Assembly: GCA_945896675.1 (NCBI GenBank)
Contig: CAMDEM010000005.1
Coordinates: forward strand, 47,027 to 111,026
From: Cyanobium sp. NIES-981
GTDB lineage: Bacteria; Cyanobacteriota; Cyanobacteriia; PCC-6307; Cyanobiaceae
DNA length: 64,000 nucleotides
Direction of reading: 5' to 3'
Shown piece after piece: positions 28,883 through 38,213 of the stretch (its first letter is position 1; every line of letters begins with the position of its first letter). The notes under the pieces were generated by a model. That model ran no database searches. It had not been told where the DNA came from and saw only the letters and a list, made by a program, of their open reading frames with translations. Made by a program: the position numbers and the translations under genes.

Positions 28883-30202
28883 GTGTGTTTGGCCAACGTT
28901 GTCGTCATAGGTGCGCAGTGGGGCGACGAGGGTAAAGGCAAGATCACCGATCTGCTGAGCCGTTCAGCCGATGTGGTGGTCCGCTACCAAGGGGGGGTAA
29001 ATGCCGGCCACACCATCGTGGTGGACGACAAGGTGCTGAAGCTGCACCTGATCCCCTCCGGAATTCTCTATCCCGACACCATCTGCCTGATTGGTTCAGG
29101 CACGGTCGTCGATCCCAAGGTGATGCTTGGCGAGCTCGAGATGCTCAAGGGCTACGGCATCGATATCAGCGGCCTGAAGTTGGCCAGCACGGCCCACGTG
29201 ACCATGCCTTACCACCGCCTGCTCGACCAGGCGATGGAACAGCGCCGCGGCGACCGCCGCATCGGCACCACCGGTCGGGGCATTGGCCCCACCTATGCCG
29301 ACAAGTCAGAGCGCAACGGCATCAGGATCCTCGACATCCTTGATGAGTCCAGGCTGCGGGATCGTCTTGCCGGTCCCCTGGCTGAGAAGAACGAAATCCT
29401 TCAGAAGCTCTACGGCCTCGAGCAGCTCGACTTCGATGCCGTAGTCACCGAGTACGTGGCCTATGGCAAACGGCTTGCCCCCCATGTGGTCGACTGCACC
29501 AGGACCATCCATCAGGCCGCCCGGGGCCGCAAAAACATCCTGTTTGAAGGCGCCCAAGGCACCCTTCTCGACCTGGATCACGGCACCTATCCCTACGTCA
29601 CCTCTTCCAATCCCGTGAGCGGGGGTGCCTGCATTGGAGCCGGCGTGGGCCCAACCCTGATCGACCGGGTGATTGGGGTGGCCAAGGCCTACACCACCCG
29701 GGTGGGGGAAGGTCCCTTCCCCACCGAGCTTGAGGGCAGCCTCAACGACCACCTCTGCGATCGGGGTGGGGAATACGGCACCACCACCGGCCGTCGCCGG
29801 CGCTGCGGCTGGTTTGACGGCGTGATCGGACGCTATGCCGTACAGGTGAACGGCCTGGATTGCCTGGCCATCACCAAGCTGGATGTGCTGGATGAATTGG
29901 ATGAGATCCAGGTTTGCGTGGCCTACGACCTCGATGGCCAAAGGGTGGACTATTTCCCCAGCAGCGCCGAGGACTTCGCCCGCTGCAAGCCGATCTTTGA
30001 AACCCTGCCTGGCTGGCAGTGCTCCACGGCTGATTGCCGCACCCTCGAGGAACTTCCTGCCACCGCCATGAGTTACCTGCGGTTCCTGGCCGACTTGATG
30101 GAGGTGCCCATCGCGATTGTGTCGCTGGGTGCCAACCGCGATCAGACGATCGTGGTGGAAGATCCGATCCATGGTCCCAAGCGGGCCCTGCTCAGCGCCT
30201 AA
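28883..30202 (+). CDS. purA: adenylosuccinate synthetase
   Basis: The 439-residue enzyme converts IMP, aspartate and GTP to adenylosuccinate. The GTG start (or a TTG two codons on) precedes [19 protein letters not shown] with the GTP-loop and catalytic Asp. [18 protein letters not shown] and [13 protein letters not shown] follow in family order. Normal length. Confidence 0.98.
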   Translation: MCLANVVVIGAQWGDEGKGKITDLLSRSADVVVRYQGGVNAGHTIVVDDKVLKLHLIPSGILYPDTICLIGSGTVVDPKVMLGELEMLKGYGIDISGLKLASTAHVTMPYHRLLDQAMEQRRGDRRIGTTGRGIGPTYADKSERNGIRILDILDESRLRDRLAGPLAEKNEILQKLYGLEQLDFDAVVTEYVAYGKRLAPHVVDCTRTIHQAARGRKNILFEGAQGTLLDLDHGTYPYVTSSNPVSGGACIGAGVGPTLIDRVIGVAKAYTTRVGEGPFPTELEGSLNDHLCDRGGEYGTTTGRRRRCGWFDGVIGRYAVQVNGLDCLAITKLDVLDELDEIQVCVAYDLDGQRVDYFPSSAEDFARCKPIFETLPGWQCSTADCRTLEELPATAMSYLRFLADLMEVPIAIVSLGANRDQTIVVEDPIHGPKRALLSA

Positions 30203-30243
30203 ACAAGGCCCCCAGGCCCCGGCCCCTTTCCCCCAATCTCCGC

Positions 30244-31236
30244 ATGACAGCCAAAACCCTCGATGTCGTTGGCATCGGCAATGCCATCGTGGATGTGCTC
30301 GTGCAAACCGAGGAGGCCTTCCTCGACAACCACGCACTCACCAAGGGCACCATGGCCCTGGTGGATGAGGCCCAGGCCGAACGGCTCTACGGCAGCCTTG
30401 GTCCAGGCCTGGAAACCTCCGGCGGCTCAGCCGCCAACACCCTGGCGGGCATCGCCCAACTGGGCAGCCGGGCCGGCTTCATCGGCCGGGTGCGGGACGA
30501 CCAACTCGGGGAGATTTTTGCCCACGACATTCGCTCGGTGGGCGCCCGCTTCGAAACGCCAGCGGCCACCTCAGGAGCCTCGACGGCCCGCTGCCTGATC
30601 CTGGTCACCCCCGATGCCCAGCGCACCATGTGCACCTACCTAGGGGCATCGGTGGGCCTGGATCCCGCAGACCTCGATCTGGAAATGGTGGCCCAGGCCC
30701 AGATGCTCTATCTGGAGGGCTACCTATGGGATAGCGATGACGCCAAAAAGGCCTTCATCGCCGCCGCTGAAGTGGCGAGGGCCCACGGGGGAGAAGTGGC
30801 CCTCAGCCTCTCCGATGCCTTCTGCGTGGAGCGCCACCGCGACAGCTTCCTGGAGCTCGTCGATGGCCATGTGGATGTGCTGTTTGCCAACGAAATGGAA
30901 ATCACAGCCCTCTACCAAGCCAACAGCTTCGAGGAGGCTGCCGATCAGGTCCGCGGCCGTTGCAAGGTGGCTGCCCTGACCCGCAGCGAGCAGGGCTCGG
31001 TGGTGTTGAGCGGAGAAGAAACCATCGTGGTGCCTCCCTACGTGCTGGGTGCCTTGGTGGACACCACCGGGGCTGGGGATCTCTATGCCGCGGGCTTCTT
31101 GCATGGCTACACCCGGGGCGACAGCCTCGAGCGCTGCGGCCAGCTTGGATCACTCTGCGCCGGGTTAGTCGTGACCCAGCTCGGACCCAGACCCCAGGCC
31201 TCCCTGCAGGAGTTGGTGGCGACGCACCTGGGTTAA
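30244..31236 (+). CDS. PfkB-family sugar or nucleoside kinase
   Basis: The ATG at 30244 (MTAKTLDVVGIGNAIVDV) gives 330 residues. PfkB signatures are GGSAANTLAGIAQLG and the C-terminal VDTTGAGDLYAAGFLHG with the catalytic Asp. The pattern is that of the adenosine-kinase-like subgroup, and the position after purA fits a purine role, but the substrate cannot be read from sequence. The stop codon lies in the first unit of a 15-bp triple repeat. Confidence 0.9.
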   Translation: MTAKTLDVVGIGNAIVDVLVQTEEAFLDNHALTKGTMALVDEAQAERLYGSLGPGLETSGGSAANTLAGIAQLGSRAGFIGRVRDDQLGEIFAHDIRSVGARFETPAATSGASTARCLILVTPDAQRTMCTYLGASVGLDPADLDLEMVAQAQMLYLEGYLWDSDDAKKAFIAAAEVARAHGGEVALSLSDAFCVERHRDSFLELVDGHVDVLFANEMEITALYQANSFEEAADQVRGRCKVAALTRSEQGSVVLSGEETIVVPPYVLGALVDTTGAGDLYAAGFLHGYTRGDSLERCGQLGSLCAGLVVTQLGPRPQASLQELVATHLG

Positions 31237-31275
31237 GGCTTGCTTGGTTAAGGCTTACTCGGTTAAGGCTTACTC
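31231..31275. repeat. three tandem 15-bp units at a convergent gene junction
   Basis: Three copies of GGTTAAGGCTTACTC (the first with GCTT in place of ACTC) lie head to tail. The TAA stop of the PfkB gene is in copy 1 and the stop of cobK (minus strand) is in copy 3, so the repeat joins the two 3' ends. Confidence 0.9.
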
Positions 31276-32154
31276 GGATAACCCCCTGGAGCTCTCCAGG
31301 GTTGCGATCAGTTCGAAAAGCTGACCCAGCAGGTCGGCCTGGAAGTAGGCCGGCACCCCTTCGGGCTCAGCGGGGCGTTGCAGCAACAGCAACGTCAGTG
31401 ACAACCGCTGGGCCACATCCCGCCAACAGGCTTCCGTGACCCCGCCCGATTGACGCGCCAGGATCGTGGTGATGCCCCATTGCCGCACCAGAGCCTCCTC
31501 AATACTGGCTGCAAACGAGGCCCCCCCCGGCCCTGGGCCCGGCCGCAGGCAAGCCACCCGGTTTTCAGCCAACCCGGCGGCCATGGCCTGCTGAAGGCTG
31601 GTCCCATGGGGAAGCAGCCGGGCATGGTGCACGGCCCCAGGGGTTAGCGCCACGGCCCTGGCGAGCTGGCGATGGCCAATGGCAAGCAGCAGCTTCTCCT
31701 GGCGCAGGTTGAGATCCAAGAGGCTCTCCAACCCCGAAAGCACCTGCACCCCGCTGGCCTGACGGGGCCCAGGGCCAGCCCCCCCCAGCTCTGGGAAAAC
31801 TCCCCCACGACGCAAGCGCAGCAGGGCCTGGGACCTGCCCAGGCAAACCTCGGCCAGATCGGCACTGATCTGGCATGCAAAGGGATGGGTGGCGTCGACC
31901 ACCACCTGGCAGGGCTCCCCAATCACCTCGGCCCGATCCAAGGCAGCGGCGATGGCTTCCGCCGATCCGATCGCCCCAATCGCTGGCTCCAGGCGCGGGT
32001 GGGGCCCATAGGCCCGCAGGGCGTCCCCACTGACCAAGCTGAGCTTCACGTGCCATCCCATGGCCAGCAGGGCTGAGGCCAGGGGAGGTCCCTCCCCGGT
32101 GCCAGCAAACAGCCAAAGACGCGGCGAGGCCTGGTGCAATGGAGGGTCGTGCAT
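31270..32154 (-). CDS. cobK: precorrin-6A reductase
   Basis: The ATG at 32154 gives 294 residues; a longer frame to 32193 would run into ssb. CobK/CbiJ signatures are LWLFAGTGEGPPLA, VVVDATHPFACQIS, LLLAIGHRQLA and ITTILARQSGG. It reduces precorrin-6A with NADPH in cobalamin synthesis, linking it to cobO earlier in the window. It is divergent from ssb with 30 bp between starts. Confidence 0.93.
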   Translation of the reverse strand: MHDPPLHQASPRLWLFAGTGEGPPLASALLAMGWHVKLSLVSGDALRAYGPHPRLEPAIGAIGSAEAIAAALDRAEVIGEPCQVVVDATHPFACQISADLAEVCLGRSQALLRLRRGGVFPELGGAGPGPRQASGVQVLSGLESLLDLNLRQEKLLLAIGHRQLARAVALTPGAVHHARLLPHGTSLQQAMAAGLAENRVACLRPGPGPGGASFAASIEEALVRQWGITTILARQSGGVTEACWRDVAQRLSLTLLLLQRPAEPEGVPAYFQADLLGQLFELIATLESSRGLSE

Positions 32155-32184
32155 CAGGATGGCGCAACCAATGGGTCCTGGGGT

Positions 32185-32706
32185 GTGAATCACTGTTTGC
32201 TCGAGGTTGACGTACTGGAAGCCCCCCAGGTGCGCTACACCCAGGACAACCAGACGCCTGTGGCTGAGATGGCTGTCCAGCTTGAAGGTCTACGGGCAGA
32301 CGACCCCCCCGGCCAGCTCAAGGTGGTCGGCTGGGGCAATCTGGCCCAGGACCTGCAAAATCGCGTCCAGGTGGGCCAGCGCCTGGTGATTGAGGGTCGG
32401 CTGCGGATGAACACCGTGACCCGCCAGGACGGCGTTAAAGAGAAGAAGGCAGAGTTCACCCTGGCCAGGCTCCATTCCGTGGGAAGCCCTGGAGCAGCCA
32501 TGCCCTCAGCCCAGGCAGCTAACCCATCGTTTCAGCCAAGTTCTGCCCCATCGGGGGCTGGCCGCCCTGCGGCCCCGGCTCCCCGGCGGGTATCCGCACC
32601 AGAGCCGGCGGCGATGGCTGCACCAGCGGCCCAGGAGCCGGCCTCCTGGAACACCTCGCCCTTGGTGCCCGATCTGGGCGATACCGACGACGAGATCCCG
32701 TTCTGA
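32185..32706 (+). CDS. ssb: single-stranded DNA-binding protein
   Basis: I chose the GTG at 32185 (VNHCLLEVDVLE), as the OB fold normally starts there. The frame is open back to 32134 but that stretch overlaps cobK. The OB domain (to about 105) includes TPVAEMAVQLEG, WGNLAQDLQNRVQVGQRLVIEG and TVTRQDGVKEKKAEF. A Pro/Ala-rich linker leads to the acidic tip DLGDTDDEIPF, which contacts partner proteins such as PriA, also in this window. Confidence 0.93.
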   Translation: MNHCLLEVDVLEAPQVRYTQDNQTPVAEMAVQLEGLRADDPPGQLKVVGWGNLAQDLQNRVQVGQRLVIEGRLRMNTVTRQDGVKEKKAEFTLARLHSVGSPGAAMPSAQAANPSFQPSSAPSGAGRPAAPAPRRVSAPEPAAMAAPAAQEPASWNTSPLVPDLGDTDDEIPF

Positions 32707-32718
32707 AGCAGTGATCAG

Positions 32719-32889
32719 CTAGAGCTGCTCCTCAACCTGCTCGAGCAATTGGCCCAGCTCCCTCTCCAGGGCAGCCAGGTCCAGGCGCCATTCTGGCCAG
32801 CGGCCCGCATCAATCTGACGGAGCAACCACAGGCGATCGGCACGCAATTGGGCCACTAACTCTGGGGTTGGGAGCTCAGCAGTGGTCAT
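32719..32889 (-). CDS. small protein of unknown function
   Basis: About 56 residues from ATG 32889 (MTTAELPTPELVAQL). It is almost entirely helical and acidic (LERELGQLLEQVEEQL) with a WPEWRLDL segment. No domain is recognised. It lies between ssb and the DUF2854 gene, on the opposite strand. Confidence 0.55.
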   Translation of the reverse strand: MTTAELPTPELVAQLRADRLWLLRQIDAGRWPEWRLDLAALERELGQLLEQVEEQL

Positions 32890-32911
32890 CGGCATACGGG
32901 AAGATGACCTC

Positions 32912-33460
32912 ATGCAAGCACTTTTCTCACCCGGCAGCCTCGTCACGGTGGCCGGCGCCTTCCTCACGGTCATTGGTTCGATTGCCTATCTCACCGATAG
33001 TCCGAACCTGAGTTTGCCAACCATTTTTTATGGGATCCCGATCTTCATCGGGGGCCTGGCCCTCAAATCATCTGAGTTGCCGCCTGCCAAGAGGCTGACG
33101 CCGGCCAGCCAGTTCAAGGCCCTGCGGGAGCAAACCACCAGCGAGCCCCTGGCCAAGCTCCTGGCGGACGTGGTGCGCTGGCGCTATGGCCAAAAGGCCC
33201 ACCTCGAGAGCTCCCTCGAGGCCCTGAAGCTCTGGGACGAGGACGCCCCACCCCAGCTGGTTTCCATTGAAGAGCTGGATTGCAGCGGTCTTTATGGCCT
33301 GCGGCTCTCCTTCCGCTGCGAAGGCGTCGTCTTCAGCCGCTGGCAGACCCAACAGGAGCGGCTGGGTCGCTTCTTTGGCCCCAACCTGGTGGCCGAACTC
33401 GAGCCGACTGGTCAAGGATCATTCCGTTTGAGCTTGCTGCCCCAAGCTGGGGTGGCCTAG
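32912..33460 (+). CDS. DUF2854 membrane protein
   Basis: The 182-residue protein (ATG 32912) has two N-terminal hydrophobic segments (LVTVAGAFLTVIGSIAYLTD and LPTIFYGIPIFIGGLAL) followed by a soluble domain with PASQFKALREQTTSEPLAKLLADVVRWRYG (given in parts: QFKALREQT, DVVRWRYGQ). This matches the cyanobacterial and plastid DUF2854 proteins, which are thought to be thylakoid or envelope proteins. Function unknown. Confidence 0.8.
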   Translation: MQALFSPGSLVTVAGAFLTVIGSIAYLTDSPNLSLPTIFYGIPIFIGGLALKSSELPPAKRLTPASQFKALREQTTSEPLAKLLADVVRWRYGQKAHLESSLEALKLWDEDAPPQLVSIEELDCSGLYGLRLSFRCEGVVFSRWQTQQERLGRFFGPNLVAELEPTGQGSFRLSLLPQAGVA

Positions 33461-33469
33461 TCCTCTGAG

Positions 33470-34378
33470 GTGTCTACCGCCTTGTCTTCCGATTCTTTGA
33501 TCAGCAACCAAGACACGTTGCGGGTGTCGGTCCTCAGCGAGGCCCTGCCCTACATCCAACGCTTCGCTGGCCGGCGGGTGGTGGTGAAGTACGGCGGGGC
33601 GGCGATGGCCTCGGCCGAGTTGCGCGACGCGGTGTACCGCGATCTGGTGTTGCTGGCCTCGGTGGGAGTTCAGCCGGTGGTGGTGCATGGCGGTGGGCCG
33701 GAAATCAACGACTGGCTGACCCGACTCAACATCGTGCCCGAATTTCGTAATGGCCTCAGGGTCACCACCCCCGCCACGATGGATGTGGTGGAGATGGTGC
33801 TCGTTGGCCGGGTCAACAAGCACATCGTCAATGGCCTCAACAAAGTGGGCGGCAGGGCCGTGGGCCTCTGCGGCAGTGACGGCAGCTTGGTGAAAGCGCG
33901 CACCTACGGCGACGGCTCCAATGGTTTGGTGGGCGACGTGGCCGCCGTCGATCCGGCCGTGCTCCATCCCCTGCTGGAGGCGGGCTACATCCCCGTGATT
34001 TCCAGCGTGGCCGCCGATGGCTCGGGCCAGGCCCACAACATCAATGCCGACACCGTGGCTGGCGAATTGGCCGCCGCACTCCAGGCCGAAAAGCTGATCC
34101 TGCTCACCGACACCGCGGGAATCTTGAGGAACCGGCAGGAACCTGGCTCCCTGATCCGGCAGCTCACCATGGCCGACGCCCGCGAATTAATCGCCACCGG
34201 GGTCGTCGATGGCGGTATGACACCCAAAACCGAATGCTGCATTCGGGCCCTGGCCCAGGGGGTTGCAGCGGCCCACATCATCGATGGCCGGGTCGCCCAT
34301 GCCCTGTTGCTGGAAGTGTTCTCCGATGCTGGGATTGGCACGATGGTGGTGGGCAGCCAACGCTCGCTAAAGGCCTAA
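33470..34378 (+). CDS. argB: acetylglutamate kinase
   Basis: The 302-residue enzyme (GTG start) catalyses the second step of arginine synthesis. The signatures are [31 protein letters not shown]-like NGLVGDV and [11 protein letters not shown]. In cyanobacteria ArgB is the target of the PII protein, which relieves arginine inhibition. It follows the DUF2854 gene by 9 bp. Confidence 0.97.
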   Translation: MSTALSSDSLISNQDTLRVSVLSEALPYIQRFAGRRVVVKYGGAAMASAELRDAVYRDLVLLASVGVQPVVVHGGGPEINDWLTRLNIVPEFRNGLRVTTPATMDVVEMVLVGRVNKHIVNGLNKVGGRAVGLCGSDGSLVKARTYGDGSNGLVGDVAAVDPAVLHPLLEAGYIPVISSVAADGSGQAHNINADTVAGELAAALQAEKLILLTDTAGILRNRQEPGSLIRQLTMADARELIATGVVDGGMTPKTECCIRALAQGVAAAHIIDGRVAHALLLEVFSDAGIGTMVVGSQRSLKA

Positions 34379-34393
34379 GGCACGGTTGGCCCC

Positions 34394-35554
34394 TTGAGCA
34401 CTCCCGATCTACCGGCCGATCCTTTCTTGCCAGCGCGGATTGGCCTCGAACGGGGCGACTACGGCTTGGTGGTCCGCTCCCTGGAGGCCCAGGTTCAGAC
34501 CTTCCCTCCGGCCACGCCCCAAGGGGCTGAATTGCAACTCCTGCTCGCCACCGCCTGGATGGGCCAGGGCAACGCGCTCCGGGCCATGGCCTGCTGCCGC
34601 CAGGTCCTGCGCTGCAGCGATGCCAACCTGCGGGCCCAGGCCAAGGACCTGCTCAGCGTGCTGGAGGCACCAGCGTTGGAACGCCCCCGGGACTGGTCGA
34701 TCACCCTTCCCCGCTTGGGGGAGAGCGAGCCCATGGCCGGGCGCATGCAGCAGTGGGCCCAGGGGCGCAGAAAGAAGACAGCCGAAGAGCCGCCCCCCCC
34801 GCCCGTTGGCCCCACCCAGGCGCCGGTGGGGTTTGCGGCCCTGGCCGTCGTGATGTTGCTCCTCGGTCTGTTGCTAAGCGGTTGCGTGGATGTGCAGACC
34901 GATCTGCACTTCAAGGGGCCTGGTCGCCTGCAACTGGGCTATCAACTCACCAGCAGCCAGGCGCCCATTCCCCCTTGGCAGCGCCAGTTCAGCCAAAGCC
35001 TGCGCCGCTCGGGCCTACACCAAACCCCTGGGACCGGAGGAAGCGGGGGCCCCGATCCCCGGCGGCAGTCCCTCGAGAGCCCGGTCATGGCGGCCGCGAA
35101 AGCCATCAGCTTGCTCCGCGCCAATGGGGCCGCTGCCGCTGCCCTGGCGGGGGTCAACCTGCCCCCCCCCGAGGTGGAACTCAACGAGCGCAATTGGCTG
35201 GTGGGTGTCAGGCAAACCCTGGTGGTGACCATCGACCTGGGCGCGGTGCAGCCCATTCCCGGCGTCACCCTCTCCATGGCCCTGGATCCGGTGGGGATCG
35301 CCGCGGTGCGCCGGGCCGAACCGGAATCGGTGACGGCGCTCCCCCCAAGCCCTTCCCAAAGCTCTTCCAAAACACGCCATCAACTGCATTGGCCCCTTCG
35401 CTTTGGAGCCCTGAACCATTTGGAGCTGCGCTGTTGGCGCTGGAGTCCCCTCGGCCTTGGGGGGATCGGGATTGGCCTGGCCCTGGTGGTCGTTCTGGGC
35501 CTGCAGCGCCTGCGCCTGCTGTTGGGATTTGGCCTTCCCCAGTTGCCGGCCTAG
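34394..35554 (+). CDS. DUF3153-type membrane protein with N-terminal helical repeat region
   Basis: The 386-residue protein (TTG start) has a TPR-like N-terminal part (about 15-95: RGDYGLVVRSLEAQV, LLATAWMGQGNALRAMACCRQVL), a Pro-rich linker, a membrane segment with a lipobox-like end (LLLGLLLSGCVDVQTDL, about 155-180), a beta-rich outer domain starting HFKGPGRLQLGYQL, and a second membrane helix near the C terminus. The outer part matches the cyanobacterial DUF3153 pattern. Function unknown. Confidence 0.75.
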   Translation: MSTPDLPADPFLPARIGLERGDYGLVVRSLEAQVQTFPPATPQGAELQLLLATAWMGQGNALRAMACCRQVLRCSDANLRAQAKDLLSVLEAPALERPRDWSITLPRLGESEPMAGRMQQWAQGRRKKTAEEPPPPPVGPTQAPVGFAALAVVMLLLGLLLSGCVDVQTDLHFKGPGRLQLGYQLTSSQAPIPPWQRQFSQSLRRSGLHQTPGTGGSGGPDPRRQSLESPVMAAAKAISLLRANGAAAAALAGVNLPPPEVELNERNWLVGVRQTLVVTIDLGAVQPIPGVTLSMALDPVGIAAVRRAEPESVTALPPSPSQSSSKTRHQLHWPLRFGALNHLELRCWRWSPLGLGGIGIGLALVVVLGLQRLRLLLGFGLPQLPA

Positions 35555-35584
35555 CCCCACCTCCCCCAAAACCAAAGGACTGGG

Positions 35585-37807
35585 CTACAGAGAGGTTGGA
35601 TCCGGATCGATCGTGAGGCCCACCCCTGCAGGTAATCCCTGGCGGAGGGCAGCTTCCGTGGGCAAGGGCAGGGGGGCACCGGAGGGCCCATGCAAGAGCA
35701 CTTGCCAACGGCTCTTGCCCGCCACCCGAGCCACCGGAGCTGGCGCAGGGCCAATCAACAACCAGCCCGCCGCGTCCACCTCCGGACGAATGCGCTCCGC
35801 TAGGGCCGCCGCCGCCGTAGCGGTGCTGGTTGCGGCTGGACCGCTCAGGCGCAGCAAACACGCCCGACTAAACGGAACCATGCCGCCTTGGCGGCGAATC
35901 AGCAGCTCCTCCGCCAGGAACTGCTCGTAGCGGCCGTCGACCAGGTGCTGGATCACCGGATGGTCGGGGCTGTAGGTCTGAACAAACACTTCCCCTGGCC
36001 ATTCACCCCGGCCAGCGCGGCCGGCCAATTGGAGCAGCAGTTGGAGACAGTGCTCCGAGGCCCGTAGGTCGGGCCGGTGCAAGAGGCCATCGGCCGCCAA
36101 AACGGCCGCCAGGGTGACCCGGGGCAAGTCCATCCCCTTGGCCAACATCTGGGTCCCCACCAGGACATCGGCTTCCCCTGCCGCAAACCGATCCAAAAGC
36201 CGGCGATGGCCCTCGCGACCCCGGGTGGTGTCCCGGTCGAAACGCAGCAGGCGCAGCCCCTCCAGCTCCGTGGCCAATTGCTCCATCACCCGCTGGGTCC
36301 CCGCCCCAAAGGGCTTGAACGCCGTGGAGCCGCAGTGCTGGCAGCGGTCGCTGATGTCGGCACGGAAATCACACCAGTGGCAGCGCAACCACTCCCGCTC
36401 TTGGCCATTGCGGTGGACCGTCAGGGCCACATCGCAGTGGGGGCACATCACCACTTCGCCGCAACTGCGGCAGCTCAAGAAGGCCCGATAACCCCGCCGA
36501 GGCACAAGAATCACGGCCTGCTGCTGCTTCTCCTGCAGCAGCTCCAACCGTCCCATCAGGGCTCGGCTGATGAGGCGCCTGTGCCCGTCGGCCAACTCGT
36601 GGCGCATGTCGATCACGCGCACAGGGGGGAGGGGGCGGGTCCCAATCCGCTCCGGAAGGCGCAGGAGTTGGGTGGTGCCCTGGGGCGGCTGGCAAGCGAG
36701 CCAGGTTTCCAGCGAAGGCGTGGCGCTGCCCAGAATCAACTTGGCCCCAGACCGCATGGCGCGCAGCCGGGCCACATCCCGGGCGTGATAGCAGGGCATC
36801 GGACTGTCCTGCTTGTAGGAGGTGTCGTGCTCCTCATCCAGCACGATCAAGCCCAGCTCTGCCATCGGCAGAAAAATGGCTGAGCGCGTCCCCACCGCCA
36901 CCACTGGGGTGCCATCTAGACAGCGGCGCCATGCGGCCACCCGGTCGGCATCGCCCAGGCCGCTATGGAACTCCACCACCTGCGATCCAAAGCGTTCCCG
37001 ACAGCGATCCAGCAATTGGGGGATCAAACCGATCTCTGGGGTGAGCACCAAGCTGCTTTGACCCGCCGCCAGCGCCTGGGCGGCGGCCTGGAGGTACACC
37101 TCGGTTTTACCGGAACCGGTAATGCCCCAAAGCAAAAATGTTTGTGCTGGCGGGGCCTCTCGAATCGCCGCCACGGCCCCAACCTGGGCCTCGGTGAGTT
37201 GCCGCAGGGAGCCCGAGGAAGCGCCGGGTGATAAGGCCATCCCATCGCTGGCCAGCAGCCTTTGAACCAGCCCCCGATGCTCCAAAGCCTTCAACACAGC
37301 CCGGCTAAAGCCCTGCTCCCCGCAGAGCTTGGCCAAGGGGATGGGCTCGCCCTGTTCCGCCAAGTGGTTGAGAAGGTCCTGCTGCTTGGCCGTGGGGTGG
37401 CTCTCCCCTAAGGGCGCCGCCCCAGCGAGGGCAATCAACCAGCTAGGCCGGCGCTCAAGGCTTGGGGCCTGCTTGCGCTGGCCTAGCCAACCAGGGGGAA
37501 GAGCCGTCTTGAGGGTTTTGAAAAAGCTGGTCTGGCAAGCCTCAGCCACATCCTTGAGCAGCCCCTGCCAGTTGGGGTCAACCGCCGCGCTCTGGAGCAC
37601 GGATTCGATGGGCTGAATCGTTTTGCCAGCAAGCTCGACTGGGCAGGCATCCAAAACATCCACCACCAAGCCGACATGGCGCCGACCTTGGAGAAGGACC
37701 CGAACCAAATCACCCGCCCCAACAGGGCTATGCCCCAGGTTTGAGTAGGTGAAGACCTGGCCCTCCCGGCCCGCCTCCAGCCAAATTTGGAGCCATTGGC
37801 TTAGCAA
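35585..37807 (-). CDS. priA: primosomal replication restart helicase
   Basis: The 740-residue superfamily 2 helicase restarts stalled forks. An N-terminal 3'-DNA-binding domain precedes Walker A LLWGITGSGKTEVYLQAA (about 225-245) and a DEEH box in VLDEEHDTSYKQDS. The zinc region reads CRSCGEVVMCPHCD, CHWCDFRADISDRCQHCG, with eight cysteines for two zincs. C-terminal helicase motifs include DVLVGTQMLAKGMDLPRVTL. Its 5' end faces the candidate small RNA. Confidence 0.96.
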   Translation of the reverse strand: MLSQWLQIWLEAGREGQVFTYSNLGHSPVGAGDLVRVLLQGRRHVGLVVDVLDACPVELAGKTIQPIESVLQSAAVDPNWQGLLKDVAEACQTSFFKTLKTALPPGWLGQRKQAPSLERRPSWLIALAGAAPLGESHPTAKQQDLLNHLAEQGEPIPLAKLCGEQGFSRAVLKALEHRGLVQRLLASDGMALSPGASSGSLRQLTEAQVGAVAAIREAPPAQTFLLWGITGSGKTEVYLQAAAQALAAGQSSLVLTPEIGLIPQLLDRCRERFGSQVVEFHSGLGDADRVAAWRRCLDGTPVVAVGTRSAIFLPMAELGLIVLDEEHDTSYKQDSPMPCYHARDVARLRAMRSGAKLILGSATPSLETWLACQPPQGTTQLLRLPERIGTRPLPPVRVIDMRHELADGHRRLISRALMGRLELLQEKQQQAVILVPRRGYRAFLSCRSCGEVVMCPHCDVALTVHRNGQEREWLRCHWCDFRADISDRCQHCGSTAFKPFGAGTQRVMEQLATELEGLRLLRFDRDTTRGREGHRRLLDRFAAGEADVLVGTQMLAKGMDLPRVTLAAVLAADGLLHRPDLRASEHCLQLLLQLAGRAGRGEWPGEVFVQTYSPDHPVIQHLVDGRYEQFLAEELLIRRQGGMVPFSRACLLRLSGPAATSTATAAAALAERIRPEVDAAGWLLIGPAPAPVARVAGKSRWQVLLHGPSGAPLPLPTEAALRQGLPAGVGLTIDPDPTSL

Positions 37808-37809
37808 GG

Positions 37810-37838
37810 TTGCAAAGACCCCTGGCGATTATTAGATT
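37810..37838 (+). promoter_or_regulatory. sigma-70-like promoter boxes for the candidate small RNA
   Basis: TTGCAA (37810-37815) and TAGATT (37833-37838) are 17 bases apart. Each matches the consensus at four of six positions. Initiation would fall near 37846, at the first hairpin of the RNA. Confidence 0.5.
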
Positions 37839-37845
37839 GATTGTG

Positions 37846-37939
37846 TTGGGCAGTCCAAACACTGCCGTCGGAACCACGCAGAGTTCCTTCCAGCGGGAAG
37901 ACCTGTAGAGAGTGCCAGGGAGCCAGTCTCCCATTTTTT
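37846..37939 (+). ncRNA. candidate small RNA between priA and rpoD
   Basis: About 94 nt with three successive hairpins: GGCAGT/ACTGCC (37849-37866), GGAAC/GTTCC (37870-37887) and TTCC/GGAA (37888-37899). A terminator hairpin with T-run ends it (37918-37939). Promoter-like boxes lie just upstream. I match it to no known RNA (not SRP, tmRNA, RNase P or Yfr1). It could instead be an attenuated leader of rpoD. Confidence 0.5.
37918..37939 (+). terminator. rho-independent terminator
   Basis: GGGAG, a five-base loop CCAGT and CTCCC are followed by A and six T. It works only for plus-strand transcripts, and no plus-strand protein gene lies upstream, which supports a separate short RNA or an attenuator ahead of rpoD. 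Confidence 0.65.
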
Positions 37940-38118
37940 GGCCTCCCGGTCTGCGAACACCCCTGACAGCACTGCATCGGCTTCGGCCGCTCACCCACGT
38001 TGTGCGTCTCCATTCCACCAGTTTCGCCAGACCCTGGGTTGGGTGCTGTTCTGCTTGGCAGACCCATCGCCGATTCTTTCCCCGTCCGTTCACCCTTGTC
38101 GATCTGATTTCAGGTTTT

Positions 38119-38178
38119 CCCCGAAAGCGGGGTCTCACTGCTAGTACCACCAGATGGTCCGGTGGCCCTAGCAGTGAG
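38119..38178 (+). promoter_or_regulatory. two-hairpin leader upstream of rpoD
   Basis: Hairpin 1 is CCCCG-AAAG-CGGGG at 38119-38132. Hairpin 2 has a perfect 11-bp outer stem CTCACTGCTAG (38134-38144) with CTAGCAGTGAG (38168-38178) and an inner CCACC/GGTGG stem. They end 35 bases before the rpoD ATG. There is no T-run, so they look like a structured untranslated leader and not a terminator. Confidence 0.6.
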
Positions 38179-38213
38179 GGTTGTGCCTGCGTTCTCTCTG
38201 TTGCTTGCTTCCC

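Noticed and set aside
37728..38150. 140-codon minus-strand frame over the priA-rpoD spacer
   Set aside because: It crosses the hairpins and terminator, overlaps the priA 5' end and lacks any domain.
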